The notes under the pieces were generated by a model, which worked only from the letters and a program-made list of their open reading frames with translations, had not been told where the DNA came from and did not search any database. From Alistipes senegalensis JC50 (GTDB lineage Bacteria > Bacteroidota > Bacteroidia > Bacteroidales > Rikenellaceae), in assembly GCF_025145645.1 (NCBI RefSeq), contig NZ_CP102252.1, positions 1,178,001 to 1,242,000 on the forward strand: a stretch of DNA of 64,000 bases, in the 5' to 3' direction. How positions within the stretch are numbered: the stretch's first letter is position 1; each line of letters opens with the position of its first letter. This document shows, in pieces, positions 9,189-19,306 of this stretch. The position numbers were made by a program, and so were the translations under genes.

Positions 9189-12100
9189 TAGAATTTGATG
9201 TTCAGACCAATCGTATATTGCCGCAGATTAGCGTAATAGTTCATGTTGTCCGTGAATTCCGGATCGATCCCGGGATAATCCGTAATCGTGAAGAGATTGT
9301 CACCCGTCAGGAAGATCCGCAGCGATCCGATTCCGACCTTCCGCGTTAGACGCTCGGGAAGCGTATAGCCGATGGTGAGGTTCTTCAGTTTCAGATAGTC
9401 CGTCTTGTAGAGGAACAGGGTCGAATAGATATTGGCACCGTTCTGTTCCGAGCCGTAGTTCATGGTCAAACGTCCGTGCTTCGAAGTAAGATTGGTCCGG
9501 GGATCATCCGGATTCTCCGGGTCGAAGAAGTAGTGGTCGTAGGCTATTTCGTAAGGCAGCGTAAACTTGGGATTCGTCGAATAGGCGTTGTAACCCACGT
9601 ATCTCCAGTAACGAGCTCCGCCGCCGGCTCCGGCAAAGCGGGCCGAGAAATCAATCCCTTTCCAGCCGAGTTCGATGTTGAAGCCGTAGTAATACTTGGG
9701 CGTCTGGCTGACATTCTGGAACGTGTAGTCGTTCGAGTCACCGTAAACGCCGTTACCGTTGGCATCCTCGTAAATGTAGTCACCATACCAGATTCCGTCC
9801 TTGGCGATATGCTGGTTCGGAAGGAACGAGTTGCCCGCAGCCACCATGGCCTCCAACCAGGTCATATCATCCGGCGTGCGAATCATTCCGTCCCGCGGAC
9901 CTCCCGCCGGATTCACGGACCCGTCCGCAAAGAAGTAGGAGCCGTCACCCGAATAGGTGTTGACCAGGATATACTCGTTGATGAGCCGGCCTTCGATCGT
10001 ACGGCGTGCCGCATCGACCACCGTGGAGACATCGCCGATGTTGGTGACATAACTCCGCACACCGTTGGCGTCGGTCACCCAGCCGACCTTGAGCCGACCG
10101 TTGTATTTGGTCACCTTGTTCCAGTTCCGGGTAAAGTTGGCCGAAATGCCGTAGCGGAAATTCTTCACCTGATCACGCCATCCGATCGTAAATTCGAAGC
10201 CGCGGTTCGAAACCCCGCAAAGGTTCTGATAAGGAGCGCTCTTGTTGCCGATGGTCGCATAAACCGGAGCCTTGTAGAGAATGCCGTCGGTCTGCTTGTC
10301 ATAATAGTCGGCCTCGAACGTCAGTCGGTTTTTCAGCGTGGCGAACTCCAGGCCCACGTCGAAAGAGGTCGTCGTTTCCCACTCCAGCAGATCATTCGAC
10401 AGGGTCGACACGGTTCCCGAGGCCAGTTTCCCGCCAAACGGATAGGAGTAGCCCGAGGCATAGGTCGACAAATAGTCATAGTTCCCGATCGAGTTGTTGC
10501 CCAACTTACCCCAGGAGAGTCTCAGCTTCAGATTGTCCACCCAGGTACCCTTCAGGAAATCCTCCTGCGAGATGCGCCATCCGGCCGAGAACGAGGGGAA
10601 GAGTCCCCACCGGGATTGGCGGGCAAAACGCGACGAACCGTCATAACGGAGATTGACCTCGGCCAGATATTTGTCCGCATAGGAGTACGTGACCCGGCCG
10701 AAAACCGAGGCTGCGGCATAATCCGTCTGGGATCCGGAGATCGAGGTTGCTTCCAGGACGTTGTCCATTTCCTCCAGGACATTGTTTTCGAAGCCGGTCT
10801 TGGTCGATGCGAAACTCTGGTCGTTGAGGTAGTAAGCCTCGAAACCGGCCATGGCCGAGATATCGTGTTTCCCGTATGTTCCGGCCCAGTCGAGCGTCGT
10901 CTGGAACTCCCATCTTCCAGTGTGGGTCTGCGTGTAGGTCAGATATAACTTGCTCAGGTCGTTATAGCTGTAGGCCACCTCGTCGCGGCTGAACGAATAG
11001 GCATCACCCAAGGTCGGATGCTGCTTCTGCAGGGCATCCCTCCAGGAGTAATTGAACGACGCATGGTAACGAATGTTCCACGGCAGTTTGACATTGACAA
11101 AGGCGGTCGTATTGTTGTAATGCGTGATATTCGAACCTTTGTAACGGTTGAAAAAATAGAGGTTGTTGCGTGACTCGGAACTCTGCTCGGGGTTCTCCAT
11201 CCAGCCGTATTTCCCGTCGTAGTAGGGATAGATGCAGGGGACGCCCCGCGAAAGCAGGGTCATCGACCCGGAGATGTCCGCCAGCTCCGTATCCGAACGG
11301 TACCCATAGATCCGTGCCCCGACTTCGAGCCATTCGGTCACGTCCGACGAGAGATTGAACCGGTAGGAGGTCCGCGTCACTGTCGAATTGTCGATTACGC
11401 CCGGATTGTCCATATACGACACCGACATGAGATATTTGATACGCTCCGTCGAGCCGCTGGCCGAGATCGAATGCTTCTGATAGACCGAAGGGGTAAAGAT
11501 CGCCTCCATCCAGTCCACGTTGGGATAGGCCACATAGTTCGGATAGCCCGAATCGGCAATGCCGTTGGGAGTCTTCTCCTTTTCGCGCCACAGGTCGATC
11601 ATCGTCTGGCTGAACACATTGGCCTTGCCGACATTCCAGGCCGACTCGTTCATGATTTCCATGTAGTCGGCATAGTTCGAAATGACATCGAAATAGTGTT
11701 CCGGCTCTTGATAGGCCACCATGCCGGTATACTCGATATTAAAGCGACCCTCCTTGGCCGTTTTGGTCGTAATCAGGATCACGCCGTTGGCTCCGCGGTT
11801 TCCATAGATGGCGCAGGAGGCGGCGTCCTTCAAGACCGAAATCGAGGCGATATCCTGCGGATTCACATTATTGATGGTTCCCTCGAAACCGTCCACAATG
11901 ACCAGCGGCGCGGCATCATTGAGCGTTCCCACGCCGCGAATCCGCATCGAAACCCCTTCGCTGCCCGGTTTTCCGGAGGTCTGCGAGACATACAGACCCG
12001 CGCTCACACCCTGCAACAGTCCCGACGTCGTGGTAGCGGGACGGGACTGCGACAACTCCTCATAATCCACCGTCGAGACCGAACCGGTCACATTCACCTT

Positions 12101-12445
12101 CTTCTGCACGCCGTAACCGACGACGACCAGTTCATCGAGTATCTGGGATTCCGGCACCATCTCGGCATTCAGGACGGTGGAGGCCCCCACCTTGAATTTC
12201 TGGCTCCGATAGCCCAGGAAATTAAAGATCAGCGCCTCTTCGGGCGCAGCTTCGATCCGGTATTTTCCATACGAATCGGTCGTCACGCCCCGGTTTGTGC
12301 CTTCGACAATCACCGAAGCGCCGGTCAACGGAAGCCCCGACTCATCATAAACCACACCGGTAATGACGTTGCGCTGAGCCATGGCCGGCAGCGATACCGC
12401 CAAGAGGACCAATACATACAATATCTTGCTGAATATGCTTTTCAT
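9188..12445 (-). CDS. SusC/RagA-family TonB-dependent transporter
   Basis: The product is about 1085 residues starting at ATG 12445; in-frame ATGs at 12460 and 12475 would only lengthen the signal peptide. A Sec signal peptide ending AMAQ is followed by a carboxypeptidase-regulatory-like beta-sandwich (GVVYDESGLPLTGASVIVEG), a TonB box region (DELVVVGYG at about residue 110), a plug with VLKDAASCAIYGNRGANGVI, and a long C-terminal barrel ending YTIGLNIKF. This is the import channel of the SusCD pair and moves oligosaccharides across the outer membrane with TonB energy. No STN domain is present, which fits control by the adjacent hybrid two-component regulator rather than by an anti-sigma factor. 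Confidence 0.96.
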   Translation of the reverse strand: MKSIFSKILYVLVLLAVSLPAMAQRNVITGVVYDESGLPLTGASVIVEGTNRGVTTDSYGKYRIEAAPEEALIFNFLGYRSQKFKVGASTVLNAEMVPESQILDELVVVGYGVQKKVNVTGSVSTVDYEELSQSRPATTTSGLLQGVSAGLYVSQTSGKPGSEGVSMRIRGVGTLNDAAPLVIVDGFEGTINNVNPQDIASISVLKDAASCAIYGNRGANGVILITTKTAKEGRFNIEYTGMVAYQEPEHYFDVISNYADYMEIMNESAWNVGKANVFSQTMIDLWREKEKTPNGIADSGYPNYVAYPNVDWMEAIFTPSVYQKHSISASGSTERIKYLMSVSYMDNPGVIDNSTVTRTSYRFNLSSDVTEWLEVGARIYGYRSDTELADISGSMTLLSRGVPCIYPYYDGKYGWMENPEQSSESRNNLYFFNRYKGSNITHYNNTTAFVNVKLPWNIRYHASFNYSWRDALQKQHPTLGDAYSFSRDEVAYSYNDLSKLYLTYTQTHTGRWEFQTTLDWAGTYGKHDISAMAGFEAYYLNDQSFASTKTGFENNVLEEMDNVLEATSISGSQTDYAAASVFGRVTYSYADKYLAEVNLRYDGSSRFARQSRWGLFPSFSAGWRISQEDFLKGTWVDNLKLRLSWGKLGNNSIGNYDYLSTYASGYSYPFGGKLASGTVSTLSNDLLEWETTTSFDVGLEFATLKNRLTFEADYYDKQTDGILYKAPVYATIGNKSAPYQNLCGVSNRGFEFTIGWRDQVKNFRYGISANFTRNWNKVTKYNGRLKVGWVTDANGVRSYVTNIGDVSTVVDAARRTIEGRLINEYILVNTYSGDGSYFFADGSVNPAGGPRDGMIRTPDDMTWLEAMVAAGNSFLPNQHIAKDGIWYGDYIYEDANGNGVYGDSNDYTFQNVSQTPKYYYGFNIELGWKGIDFSARFAGAGGGARYWRYVGYNAYSTNPKFTLPYEIAYDHYFFDPENPDDPRTNLTSKHGRLTMNYGSEQNGANIYSTLFLYKTDYLKLKNLTIGYTLPERLTRKVGIGSLRIFLTGDNLFTITDYPGIDPEFTDNMNYYANLRQYTIGLNIKF

Positions 12446-12468
12446 AACGGGTTCCTTCATTAAACTGT

Positions 12469-14049
12469 TTACCATTCAATCTTGACGGAGTTCACGTTGC
12501 CGGATTTGTTCACGAACGCAAACAATGTAGCACCGATATCGAACGTCTTCCGTTCTTCGGCCGTCAGCTCGCGGCACGCCGTCGAATAGGCGCCCGCAGG
12601 GTTGGTAATGTATCCACCATGCGCCACCTGGAAACGGATCTTCAGGTGTCCGCTCTGGATGGCATTCTCGAAGCGCATCTTGACTTCGTACTTGATACCC
12701 TCGAAACTGCCGTCCCGATTACCGTGTTCGATCATCAGCGTCGACGTCATCGTGAACTGTCCGTCGGGCGAAGTATGCGACGAGCGGTCGCATTTCCACT
12801 CCTCACCGTCGAGGTAGTAGACATCCCAGAACAACGGGGCGCCGCGTCCGTAGGTCGGCAGGGTCAGCGTCACCTCCGTGCCGGCCTTGAAGTTCCGAAC
12901 CGGAACGTCAAACTCGAAATAGTCGCCCGTCCACGAGCCCTTGACACATCCCGAGCTGTAGTTGTACTGAACGAAGTTGTTCACCTCGATCTTGACAGGT
13001 GCGGGGTTGTCCTCCGACACCTCGTAGGTCATGGTCGCCTGAGGCTGGCTGGCCGTCCAGATATGGTCGGTCATCCAGAGCGGCTGGGTCGTCGTATTGA
13101 ATACGCCGACACCGTCCCGATAGCCGATCGGCCACTCGACGGGAGACGTACAAGGTATGATGCCGTCGCTGGACGAACTCAGGGTCTGTGAAATGACCTC
13201 ACCGGCCGCATACGACGTACCGGCCTGGTTGGCCAGCAGCGGAACGGAGTTCGTCGCACCGTCGACATCGGTAAATTCCACACGCAACCCCTCCTCCGGC
13301 ACGGTAAAGGGGGCGATCAGCACCGTCACCGGCGTATATCCCGACGGGAGTTCATAGCCGTTCGCGCCGAAATCCATCATAATCTCCCGGGCTCCGGAGC
13401 CGTTAACCACCGTTGTTTTTCCCGTATAAATATCATAGGTCGCTTCATAGGCGATATCCGAGGTCAACGGATGATCCTCGGAAGCCTTGACGACCATTTT
13501 TTTCAGCACGGTGTTCGACATGGCAACGATGTCGTCCGGAATCTCCAGGGTGAGCAGGCAGGAGGGCATTTGGAAATCCATCGCCACGGGTGCCACAACA
13601 CCGGTCACAGAGGCTTCGGCTACATACAGGCTCTGCAACGGCTCTCCGAATACCACTTCGTCCGGGATGCTCGCCGGAAGTTTGGAGAGATCCTTGATCG
13701 AAGCGTCGTAAGGCGTATAGGCGTAGAAACGATAATTGTGGTCTCCGGACCGGGCAATGATGTTGTCACCATCGCTCTTCTTCACCAGATAGGCCTGTTG
13801 CGACGCAGCAACCGGAGTGAAACAGGCCGGATCATTCGCACTCATCAGGACATTCTCCGTTCCGTTCCGCGTGCAGGTCGCCCGAACACCGACAACGTCG
13901 TCTTCGGACCACTCACTTCCGGCCTTCGTGGCAGAGAAATTAACATCCAGGGAGTCGTACTTCAACCCATGGTTGTTCTCCTCAGCCTCGCCGCACGCGA
14001 CCAGAGTCAGTGCGGCAACAGCCAAAACCAGATGTAAAGTTCTTTTCAT
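12469..14049 (-). CDS. Fimbrillin-like lipoprotein at head of SusCD operon
   Basis: The start at 14049 gives a 526-residue lipoprotein (MKRTLHLVLAVAALTLVACG). An open extension to 14148 would run through the promoter and is not used. The mature region begins with a fimbrillin-type pattern, VNFSATKAGSEWSEDDVVGV, then RFYAYTPYDASIKDL. The C-terminal part, from about residue 300, is an Ig-like or jelly-roll domain without an obvious family. It precedes SusC by 23 bases. A fimbrillin-fold lipoprotein in this position may replace the SusE/SusF-type surface glycan-binding proteins. It is a paralogue of the partial gene at the left edge. Confidence 0.75.
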   Translation of the reverse strand: MKRTLHLVLAVAALTLVACGEAEENNHGLKYDSLDVNFSATKAGSEWSEDDVVGVRATCTRNGTENVLMSANDPACFTPVAASQQAYLVKKSDGDNIIARSGDHNYRFYAYTPYDASIKDLSKLPASIPDEVVFGEPLQSLYVAEASVTGVVAPVAMDFQMPSCLLTLEIPDDIVAMSNTVLKKMVVKASEDHPLTSDIAYEATYDIYTGKTTVVNGSGAREIMMDFGANGYELPSGYTPVTVLIAPFTVPEEGLRVEFTDVDGATNSVPLLANQAGTSYAAGEVISQTLSSSSDGIIPCTSPVEWPIGYRDGVGVFNTTTQPLWMTDHIWTASQPQATMTYEVSEDNPAPVKIEVNNFVQYNYSSGCVKGSWTGDYFEFDVPVRNFKAGTEVTLTLPTYGRGAPLFWDVYYLDGEEWKCDRSSHTSPDGQFTMTSTLMIEHGNRDGSFEGIKYEVKMRFENAIQSGHLKIRFQVAHGGYITNPAGAYSTACRELTAEERKTFDIGATLFAFVNKSGNVNSVKIEW

Positions 14050-14085
14050 TTGATTGGTGGTTTTAAGTTGGTTTGCATCGATGAA

Positions 14086-14118
14086 CAAATATATCCACAG
14101 CAGGCAAAACCGATCAAA
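14086..14118 (-). promoter_or_regulatory. Predicted promoter of the first SusCD operon
   Basis: On the minus strand TTTG (14118-14115) is followed after 21 bases by TATATTTG (14093-14086), matching the Bacteroidetes -33/-7 pattern. It lies 37 bases upstream of the fimbrillin-like gene at 14049 and downstream of the regulator gene, where the inducible promoter of such a locus is expected. Confidence 0.7.
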
Positions 14119-14142
14119 AGATATGATGCAAAAGATGCAAAA
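14112..14142. promoter_or_regulatory. Tandem 9-bp repeats, candidate regulator binding site
   Basis: The plus strand carries two contiguous copies of GATGCAAAA (14125-14133 and 14134-14142) and a degenerate third unit GATCAAAAG at 14112-14120. The array ends over the -33 box of the predicted SusCD promoter. Direct repeats of about one helical turn next to -33 are what a dimeric AraC-type DNA-binding domain would contact, so this is the best candidate operator for the regulator encoded immediately upstream. Confidence 0.5.
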
Positions 14143-14182
14143 TTCCAATCAATGCCCGCCAGAAGGCCTTCCAAGCCACAAT

Positions 14183-17100
14183 CTACTGCTCGGAGGCCTG
14201 ATCCCGTACAATTTCAGTAGGGGTTTTACCGTACTTCTCCTTGAAGCATTTGGTAAAGTAGGAGAGATTCGAGAAACCGACCGAATAACAGATTTCGGAG
14301 ATATTGTTTCCGTGAGAATTCTTCAACATCTCCGCAGCGGCCGCAATCCGCATCGAACGGACATAGTTGTTCGGCGACGTATTCAACAATTTGCGGATCT
14401 TACGCACCAGGGTCGACTGGCTCATATTCATCTGTTCGGCCAGGAATTCGTTCGAGAGTTCGGCATTCCCGAGATTCTCGCGGATGATGGAGCTGAACTT
14501 CTCCAGGAACTCCTCATCCTTTCTGGGGAGTCCGAACATGTCGACGGCCATTCCCGAGACTCCCTGCTCCAGCGCATTGCGCAGGAGTACCCGGCGGTCG
14601 AGGATGTTCTCGATACTCGAAACGAGGTACTGCAGGTCGAAAGGCTTCTCGATATAGAGGTCCGCTCCGGCCTGCATCGCCTGGATTTTCGACTGTACGG
14701 AACCGCGGGCCGAGATGATGAGGACCGGGATGTGCGAAATTTCAATATCCTCGCGGACCTTCGCACACAATTCGAGGCCGGACATTCCGGGCATGGAGAT
14801 ATCCGTCAACAACATGTCCACATCGCTCTCCTTGAGGATTTTCAAGGCTTCGACACCCGTCGGAGCCATGAGGATCGCATAGTTCTCGGCGAGTTTCGAG
14901 GCCAGATACTCGCGGAATTCGCGGTTGTCGTCCACGATCAGAATACAGGGAAGTTCCGGTCCCGTCTTCTTCTCCTCCTCGAAAAGCTCCTCACCCCCCA
15001 TCTCGGGCGTCTTCTCTTCGGAATCGACCATCGGCAGGGTCAACACGAAGTCCGTCACGTCCGTACGCCCGGATAAGATCAGATCGCCGGAATGCATCCG
15101 AGCCAGATTCTTGGCCAGCGGCAAACCGATTCCCACACCGCCTGAAACCGGAGTCGAATCGTTTTGATACTGGACGAAAGGCTTGAAAATCTCGTCCCGA
15201 TACTCCTTCGGGATCCCGGGGCCGTCGTTGATGAAATCAGCCACAACCCGTCCTTCGTCCGTACGGACGCAGATGGTCAAACTCGTCTCCGCATACTTGA
15301 TCGCATTGAGCAGCAGGTTGTTCAGGATCTTATCCAAAGCGGCCGAATCGGCATATACGACCGCCTGTTCCAGATCAGCCTGCACCTCGATGGTCAGATT
15401 GCGGTCCCGGGCGACATCCGCAAAACTGAACAGCAACGAATGGAGCCGCTCCAGGAAATCGACGGGTTCGCACTTGAGCGCATAGCCCATCCGCTCGATG
15501 CGGACGTAGTCCAGCAGTTCGTTCACCAGCTTGGAGAGGTACTCCGCACTACGGTACATAACGTTCAGGTCGTGCTGGTTCTCCTCATCTGCACACCGGC
15601 TCATCACATTGCTCAAGGGCGTCTTGATCAACGTCAGCGGCGTCTTGATCTCATGGATGACATGCGAAAAGAAATTCATCTTTTCATGGAACATCTCCTC
15701 GTCCTTGGCCTTCTGATAAGCCTCCTGTTCGCGCTCCTTACGCAGCCGGAGGCGATGCTGAATGACCAGCACGCAGAGCAAAAACACGACCAATACGATC
15801 AGAACAACCAACATCGCCCCCGGAACCGAGGCCCAGAAGCCCGGATGTACGGCAATCACAAGCGGCGGCCGTACCTCCATCCACTTCTCATCGGACTGAG
15901 CCCGTACCCGAAGCCGGTACTGCCCGGGAGGTACATTATAATAAAAGACCGATTTCGTAGCGGCAATGTCCCGCCAGGAGCTCTCATACCCCTCCAGCAG
16001 ACACTGAACCTTGTTCGAGAAGGGAGCCGAAAGCCCGAGCAGCGAAAAATTGAACCCGAACGAATTGTTTTCGCGATCGAGCGAAATCTTCGACATGAGA
16101 TCGAGGTTCTCCGCAAACCGGGCTTCATGGTCGCCGATCTGCATGGAGGACAACACCACGGAGGGAATGTTCGAAGTTCTCGGCAGCGCTTCGGGATTGA
16201 ATCGGATGAAGCCATTGTCGGATCCGAAGTACATGTCTCCGGAGGCGCTCCGGAAGGCGCTGTTCGTAAACTTCGAATCCAGCAGACCATCGATACGGGT
16301 ATAGACATATCCGCCGCCGATCTCGGGATTGAACTCCACAAGGCCCTCGTCGGAGGCAAGCCACAGGTTCCCGGCCTTATCCTCCAACGCCTTGAAAAAG
16401 ACATCGGACGTCAGTGCCTGGACGTTGCGGCGGTCATACACCGTGAAGCGTCCGCTTTCACGGTCGAACATTGCAACCCCAATACTGAAGCCCACAGCCC
16501 AGATCCGTGCCTTGTGGTCGATGAAAATCGAGCAGATCTTGTCATTGGTCAGTCCGCAACCCGACGAAGCGTCGTAATTGACCAGTTTGTCCGAGATGGA
16601 GTCCCAACAATAGACCCCGTTCGCATAGCTAGAGAACCAGACAACCCCTGGATGCAGCGGGTCCTCGACCGCCGAGGTGGTGAAAATACCGTCGAACGCC
16701 GGAATTTCAAGAAACGAGTCTGACGACCGTTCATATCGGAAAAGCCCCAACGTCGTACCCACAAAGATCTCTCCGTCCGAAGTTTTGTAAATCATGTAGA
16801 CATTTGGATCGTTCACGCCCTGCACCCGCTTCAGAACGCCATAGACCTTGAGCCGGTTCGCGGCAATATCCAGACGGAACAGTCCGACCCGCGTTCCGAA
16901 CCACAAATATCCGTCGTCATAGCAAATCGAGCAGATTCTTGACGGAATCCCCTCAAGCCGGTATTTCGAGGTCCGGTGTGCCTGCGGATCGTAGACCAGC
17001 AGCCCCTTCTCCTCCGTGGCTACCCAGATCCGCCCCGCTTCATCCTCGGCAAAGCCGCTGACCAGGACATTCTCCAACGACTCGCCGTCGGCAAGATACT

Positions 17101-18118
17101 GTTTCTCGAAATTGTTCTGGCTCGGGCCCGAATAATTGACCCCGGCATCCTTCGTCCCAACCCACAAGCCGCCGTCCTTGTCCACGAACGTGCAGGTGGT
17201 ATAATCGTTGGACAGCGAGAACATGTCCATCTCGTCGTTCCGCAGGCACAGGGACTCTCCCGTAAGCAGATCGTAACGCCAGACACCCTTCGACGTCGAC
17301 AGCCAGACATTGCGGTCGTTCTCCAGAAAGGCATGTTGCAATAGCGAGTTCTCGGGCAACGCCAACAGCACCTCGACACGTTTCGCAACCAGATCGACTT
17401 CGGAGAGCCCCCGTTTCATACTGGCAACGAGGAGGCTGCCGTCGGGAGCATAGAAGAGCCCCTCGATCTCGTCATCCTCGAAAAAATCCGACTGATCCCC
17501 CAACACCACCGGATGTACCTCCCGAAACGAACTGTCCGCGTGGTAAAGATTGGAGTGATAGCGGGAGATCCACACATCGCCGTCGACGCACCGGAGCATC
17601 TTCCGGAATCCCGAAAATCCGATCTTCCGATAGGGCCATTCGTGAAGTTCCCCACGGTGAATGTCATAGGCGAAACAGCCTTGATCGTTCACAAGCATCC
17701 AGACCCTGCCGTCGGGTTCAACGGTGATGAACGTCACCTTATTGGTGATGACGGAGCCCTCGGAGCTGACCGTACGCAGAGGAACGAAGCGATCCTGCCG
17801 GTAACTGTACATGCAGACCCCTTTATCGGTCCCGATCCAGAGATTGCCCTCCGAATCTTCAACAATCGAATAAACGAAATCGGAGTCAAGGCCCATTTCC
17901 AACATTCCGTACACCTTGAACGTATTTCCGTCATAGCGGTTCAGGCCCTTGTAGGTTCCGATCCAGATGAAGCCCCGGGAGTCCTGCATGATGGCGCTGA
18001 TTCCGTCATAGGAGAGGCCGTTGTTGTCCTTGGTCAGGTGGGTGAATTCGTAACCCCAAACCCGGACGGAGAGCAGCAGTCCGAACAGCGTCAACGACAC
18101 AAAAAAAGGGCGGATCAT
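14183..18118 (-). CDS. Hybrid two-component system sensor/AraC regulator of the PUL
   Basis: The product is about 1311 residues. A signal peptide precedes a large periplasmic sensor of propeller repeats (for example GFIWIGTYKGLNRYDG and GNLWIGTDKGVCMYS) and a Y_Y_Y domain ending near residue 755. One membrane helix follows at about 760-785. The cytoplasmic part has a histidine-kinase dimerization domain (SHVIHEIKTPLT, about 820), an HATPase domain (about 880-1000), a receiver domain with LLTDISMPG (Asp near 1105), and a C-terminal AraC-type HTH (ISEICYSVGFSNLSYFTKCF). It therefore senses a glycan fragment in the periplasm and activates the adjacent operon directly. ATG 18118 is separated by one base from the stop of the epimerase gene, so both are probably one transcript. 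An ATG at 18130 is an alternative. Confidence 0.97.
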   Translation of the reverse strand: MIRPFFVSLTLFGLLLSVRVWGYEFTHLTKDNNGLSYDGISAIMQDSRGFIWIGTYKGLNRYDGNTFKVYGMLEMGLDSDFVYSIVEDSEGNLWIGTDKGVCMYSYRQDRFVPLRTVSSEGSVITNKVTFITVEPDGRVWMLVNDQGCFAYDIHRGELHEWPYRKIGFSGFRKMLRCVDGDVWISRYHSNLYHADSSFREVHPVVLGDQSDFFEDDEIEGLFYAPDGSLLVASMKRGLSEVDLVAKRVEVLLALPENSLLQHAFLENDRNVWLSTSKGVWRYDLLTGESLCLRNDEMDMFSLSNDYTTCTFVDKDGGLWVGTKDAGVNYSGPSQNNFEKQYLADGESLENVLVSGFAEDEAGRIWVATEEKGLLVYDPQAHRTSKYRLEGIPSRICSICYDDGYLWFGTRVGLFRLDIAANRLKVYGVLKRVQGVNDPNVYMIYKTSDGEIFVGTTLGLFRYERSSDSFLEIPAFDGIFTTSAVEDPLHPGVVWFSSYANGVYCWDSISDKLVNYDASSGCGLTNDKICSIFIDHKARIWAVGFSIGVAMFDRESGRFTVYDRRNVQALTSDVFFKALEDKAGNLWLASDEGLVEFNPEIGGGYVYTRIDGLLDSKFTNSAFRSASGDMYFGSDNGFIRFNPEALPRTSNIPSVVLSSMQIGDHEARFAENLDLMSKISLDRENNSFGFNFSLLGLSAPFSNKVQCLLEGYESSWRDIAATKSVFYYNVPPGQYRLRVRAQSDEKWMEVRPPLVIAVHPGFWASVPGAMLVVLIVLVVFLLCVLVIQHRLRLRKEREQEAYQKAKDEEMFHEKMNFFSHVIHEIKTPLTLIKTPLSNVMSRCADEENQHDLNVMYRSAEYLSKLVNELLDYVRIERMGYALKCEPVDFLERLHSLLFSFADVARDRNLTIEVQADLEQAVVYADSAALDKILNNLLLNAIKYAETSLTICVRTDEGRVVADFINDGPGIPKEYRDEIFKPFVQYQNDSTPVSGGVGIGLPLAKNLARMHSGDLILSGRTDVTDFVLTLPMVDSEEKTPEMGGEELFEEEKKTGPELPCILIVDDNREFREYLASKLAENYAILMAPTGVEALKILKESDVDMLLTDISMPGMSGLELCAKVREDIEISHIPVLIISARGSVQSKIQAMQAGADLYIEKPFDLQYLVSSIENILDRRVLLRNALEQGVSGMAVDMFGLPRKDEEFLEKFSSIIRENLGNAELSNEFLAEQMNMSQSTLVRKIRKLLNTSPNNYVRSMRIAAAAEMLKNSHGNNISEICYSVGFSNLSYFTKCFKEKYGKTPTEIVRDQASEQ

Positions 18119-18119
18119 G

Positions 18120-19265
18120 CTACTTGACATAAAAATGCCACTCGGTTATCGAAGAGTAGGTTTCCCCGGGCCGGAGCACAGTTGACGGGAATTCGGGCTG
18201 ATTCGGCGAATCGGCAACATGAAATGTTTCCAGCAGCATTCCGCAATACTTTTCCATCGGACCGCATTTCCCGATCTGACTGCCATCGAACGTCCGACCC
18301 GTAAAGGTCAGAAAGGCCGGTTCGGTACTCAGGGTCACGACTCCGCGGCCGCTCTCCGGAGCGTAGAGGTCCACGACCTTCCGCAACGACCCGTCCCAAT
18401 CCCGGATGATCCAACACCCGGACATACCATTGGCGATGCGCAACTGCTCATCGGCATAGTTATCCAACCGATAATCGACCCGGCGCATCTGCCGGAAGTC
18501 AAACGGCGAACCCTCCACCGGAAGGAGCCGGTCGGGACAAAGCTGCCGGTTGGCCAGGACATACGTATCGGACTCCACCTGCATCAGATGATTCATGACA
18601 TAACGGTCCCCGGGACCTTTCAGGTTGAATACCGTATGGTTCGAGAGGTTGACGACAGTCGGGCGGTCGGTGGTCGCCTCATATTCGATGCGGCAGACAT
18701 TCTCTTCGGTCCACCAATAGGTCACCGAGCAATTCAGATTTCCGGGATAACCCTGTTCACCATCGGGGCTGACACGCTGGAATCGCACGCCGACCCGATC
18801 CTTCTCCTGCAGGGGCGTACTCTCCCAAACAAAGCGGTCAAAGCCCTCGGGACCGCCATGACACTGGACGGGGACTTCGTCCCGCAGTTCATTGGGCACC
18901 AGTTCGTATTTCTGACCATCGATGGAAAACGAGGCATGGTTGATCCGGTTTCCATAGCGGCCGATGACACAACCCATAAACCGCTCCGCGCCCTTTTCAA
19001 ACGATGCAATGTCCCCGTACCCCACGACAACATCTCCCAGCACACCGTCCCGGTCCGGAACCTGAATGCTGACGATCCGCGCACCATAATCGCACACGGT
19101 CATCCTTGCGCCCGAACGGTTCGTCAAGGTATAAAGCGTCGTTTGCTCTCCGGTCGAAAGTGTCCCGAAATCCGACGAAACCACAGAGAGGCGGCCGCCG
19201 TCGCACGAACATAACCCAGCCGCTGACAACAGCAGCAACAAATACCAATGTCTCACGATCGCCAT
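18120..19265 (-). CDS. galM: Aldose 1-epimerase lipoprotein
   Basis: Starting at ATG 19265 the product is about 381 residues with a lipoprotein signal peptide (AGLCSC). It shows the family motifs GRYGNRI (about residue 94), QCHGG (about 135), NLSNHTVFNL (about 208) and, near residue 345, LLETFHVADSPNQPEFP containing the expected catalytic-base Glu. The enzyme interconverts alpha and beta anomers of free aldoses. Lipoprotein export suggests it works in the periplasm or outer membrane on sugars released by this locus. Its stop is one base from the regulator start. The complete IS begins only 27 bases upstream of the start codon, so the original promoter of the galM-regulator unit has been displaced. 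Confidence 0.9.
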   Translation of the reverse strand: MAIVRHWYLLLLLSAAGLCSCDGGRLSVVSSDFGTLSTGEQTTLYTLTNRSGARMTVCDYGARIVSIQVPDRDGVLGDVVVGYGDIASFEKGAERFMGCVIGRYGNRINHASFSIDGQKYELVPNELRDEVPVQCHGGPEGFDRFVWESTPLQEKDRVGVRFQRVSPDGEQGYPGNLNCSVTYWWTEENVCRIEYEATTDRPTVVNLSNHTVFNLKGPGDRYVMNHLMQVESDTYVLANRQLCPDRLLPVEGSPFDFRQMRRVDYRLDNYADEQLRIANGMSGCWIIRDWDGSLRKVVDLYAPESGRGVVTLSTEPAFLTFTGRTFDGSQIGKCGPMEKYCGMLLETFHVADSPNQPEFPSTVLRPGETYSSITEWHFYVK

Positions 19266-19306
19266 ACGATTTTTATGATTATGATTTTGGTAGATGACAT
19301 TTTTTG

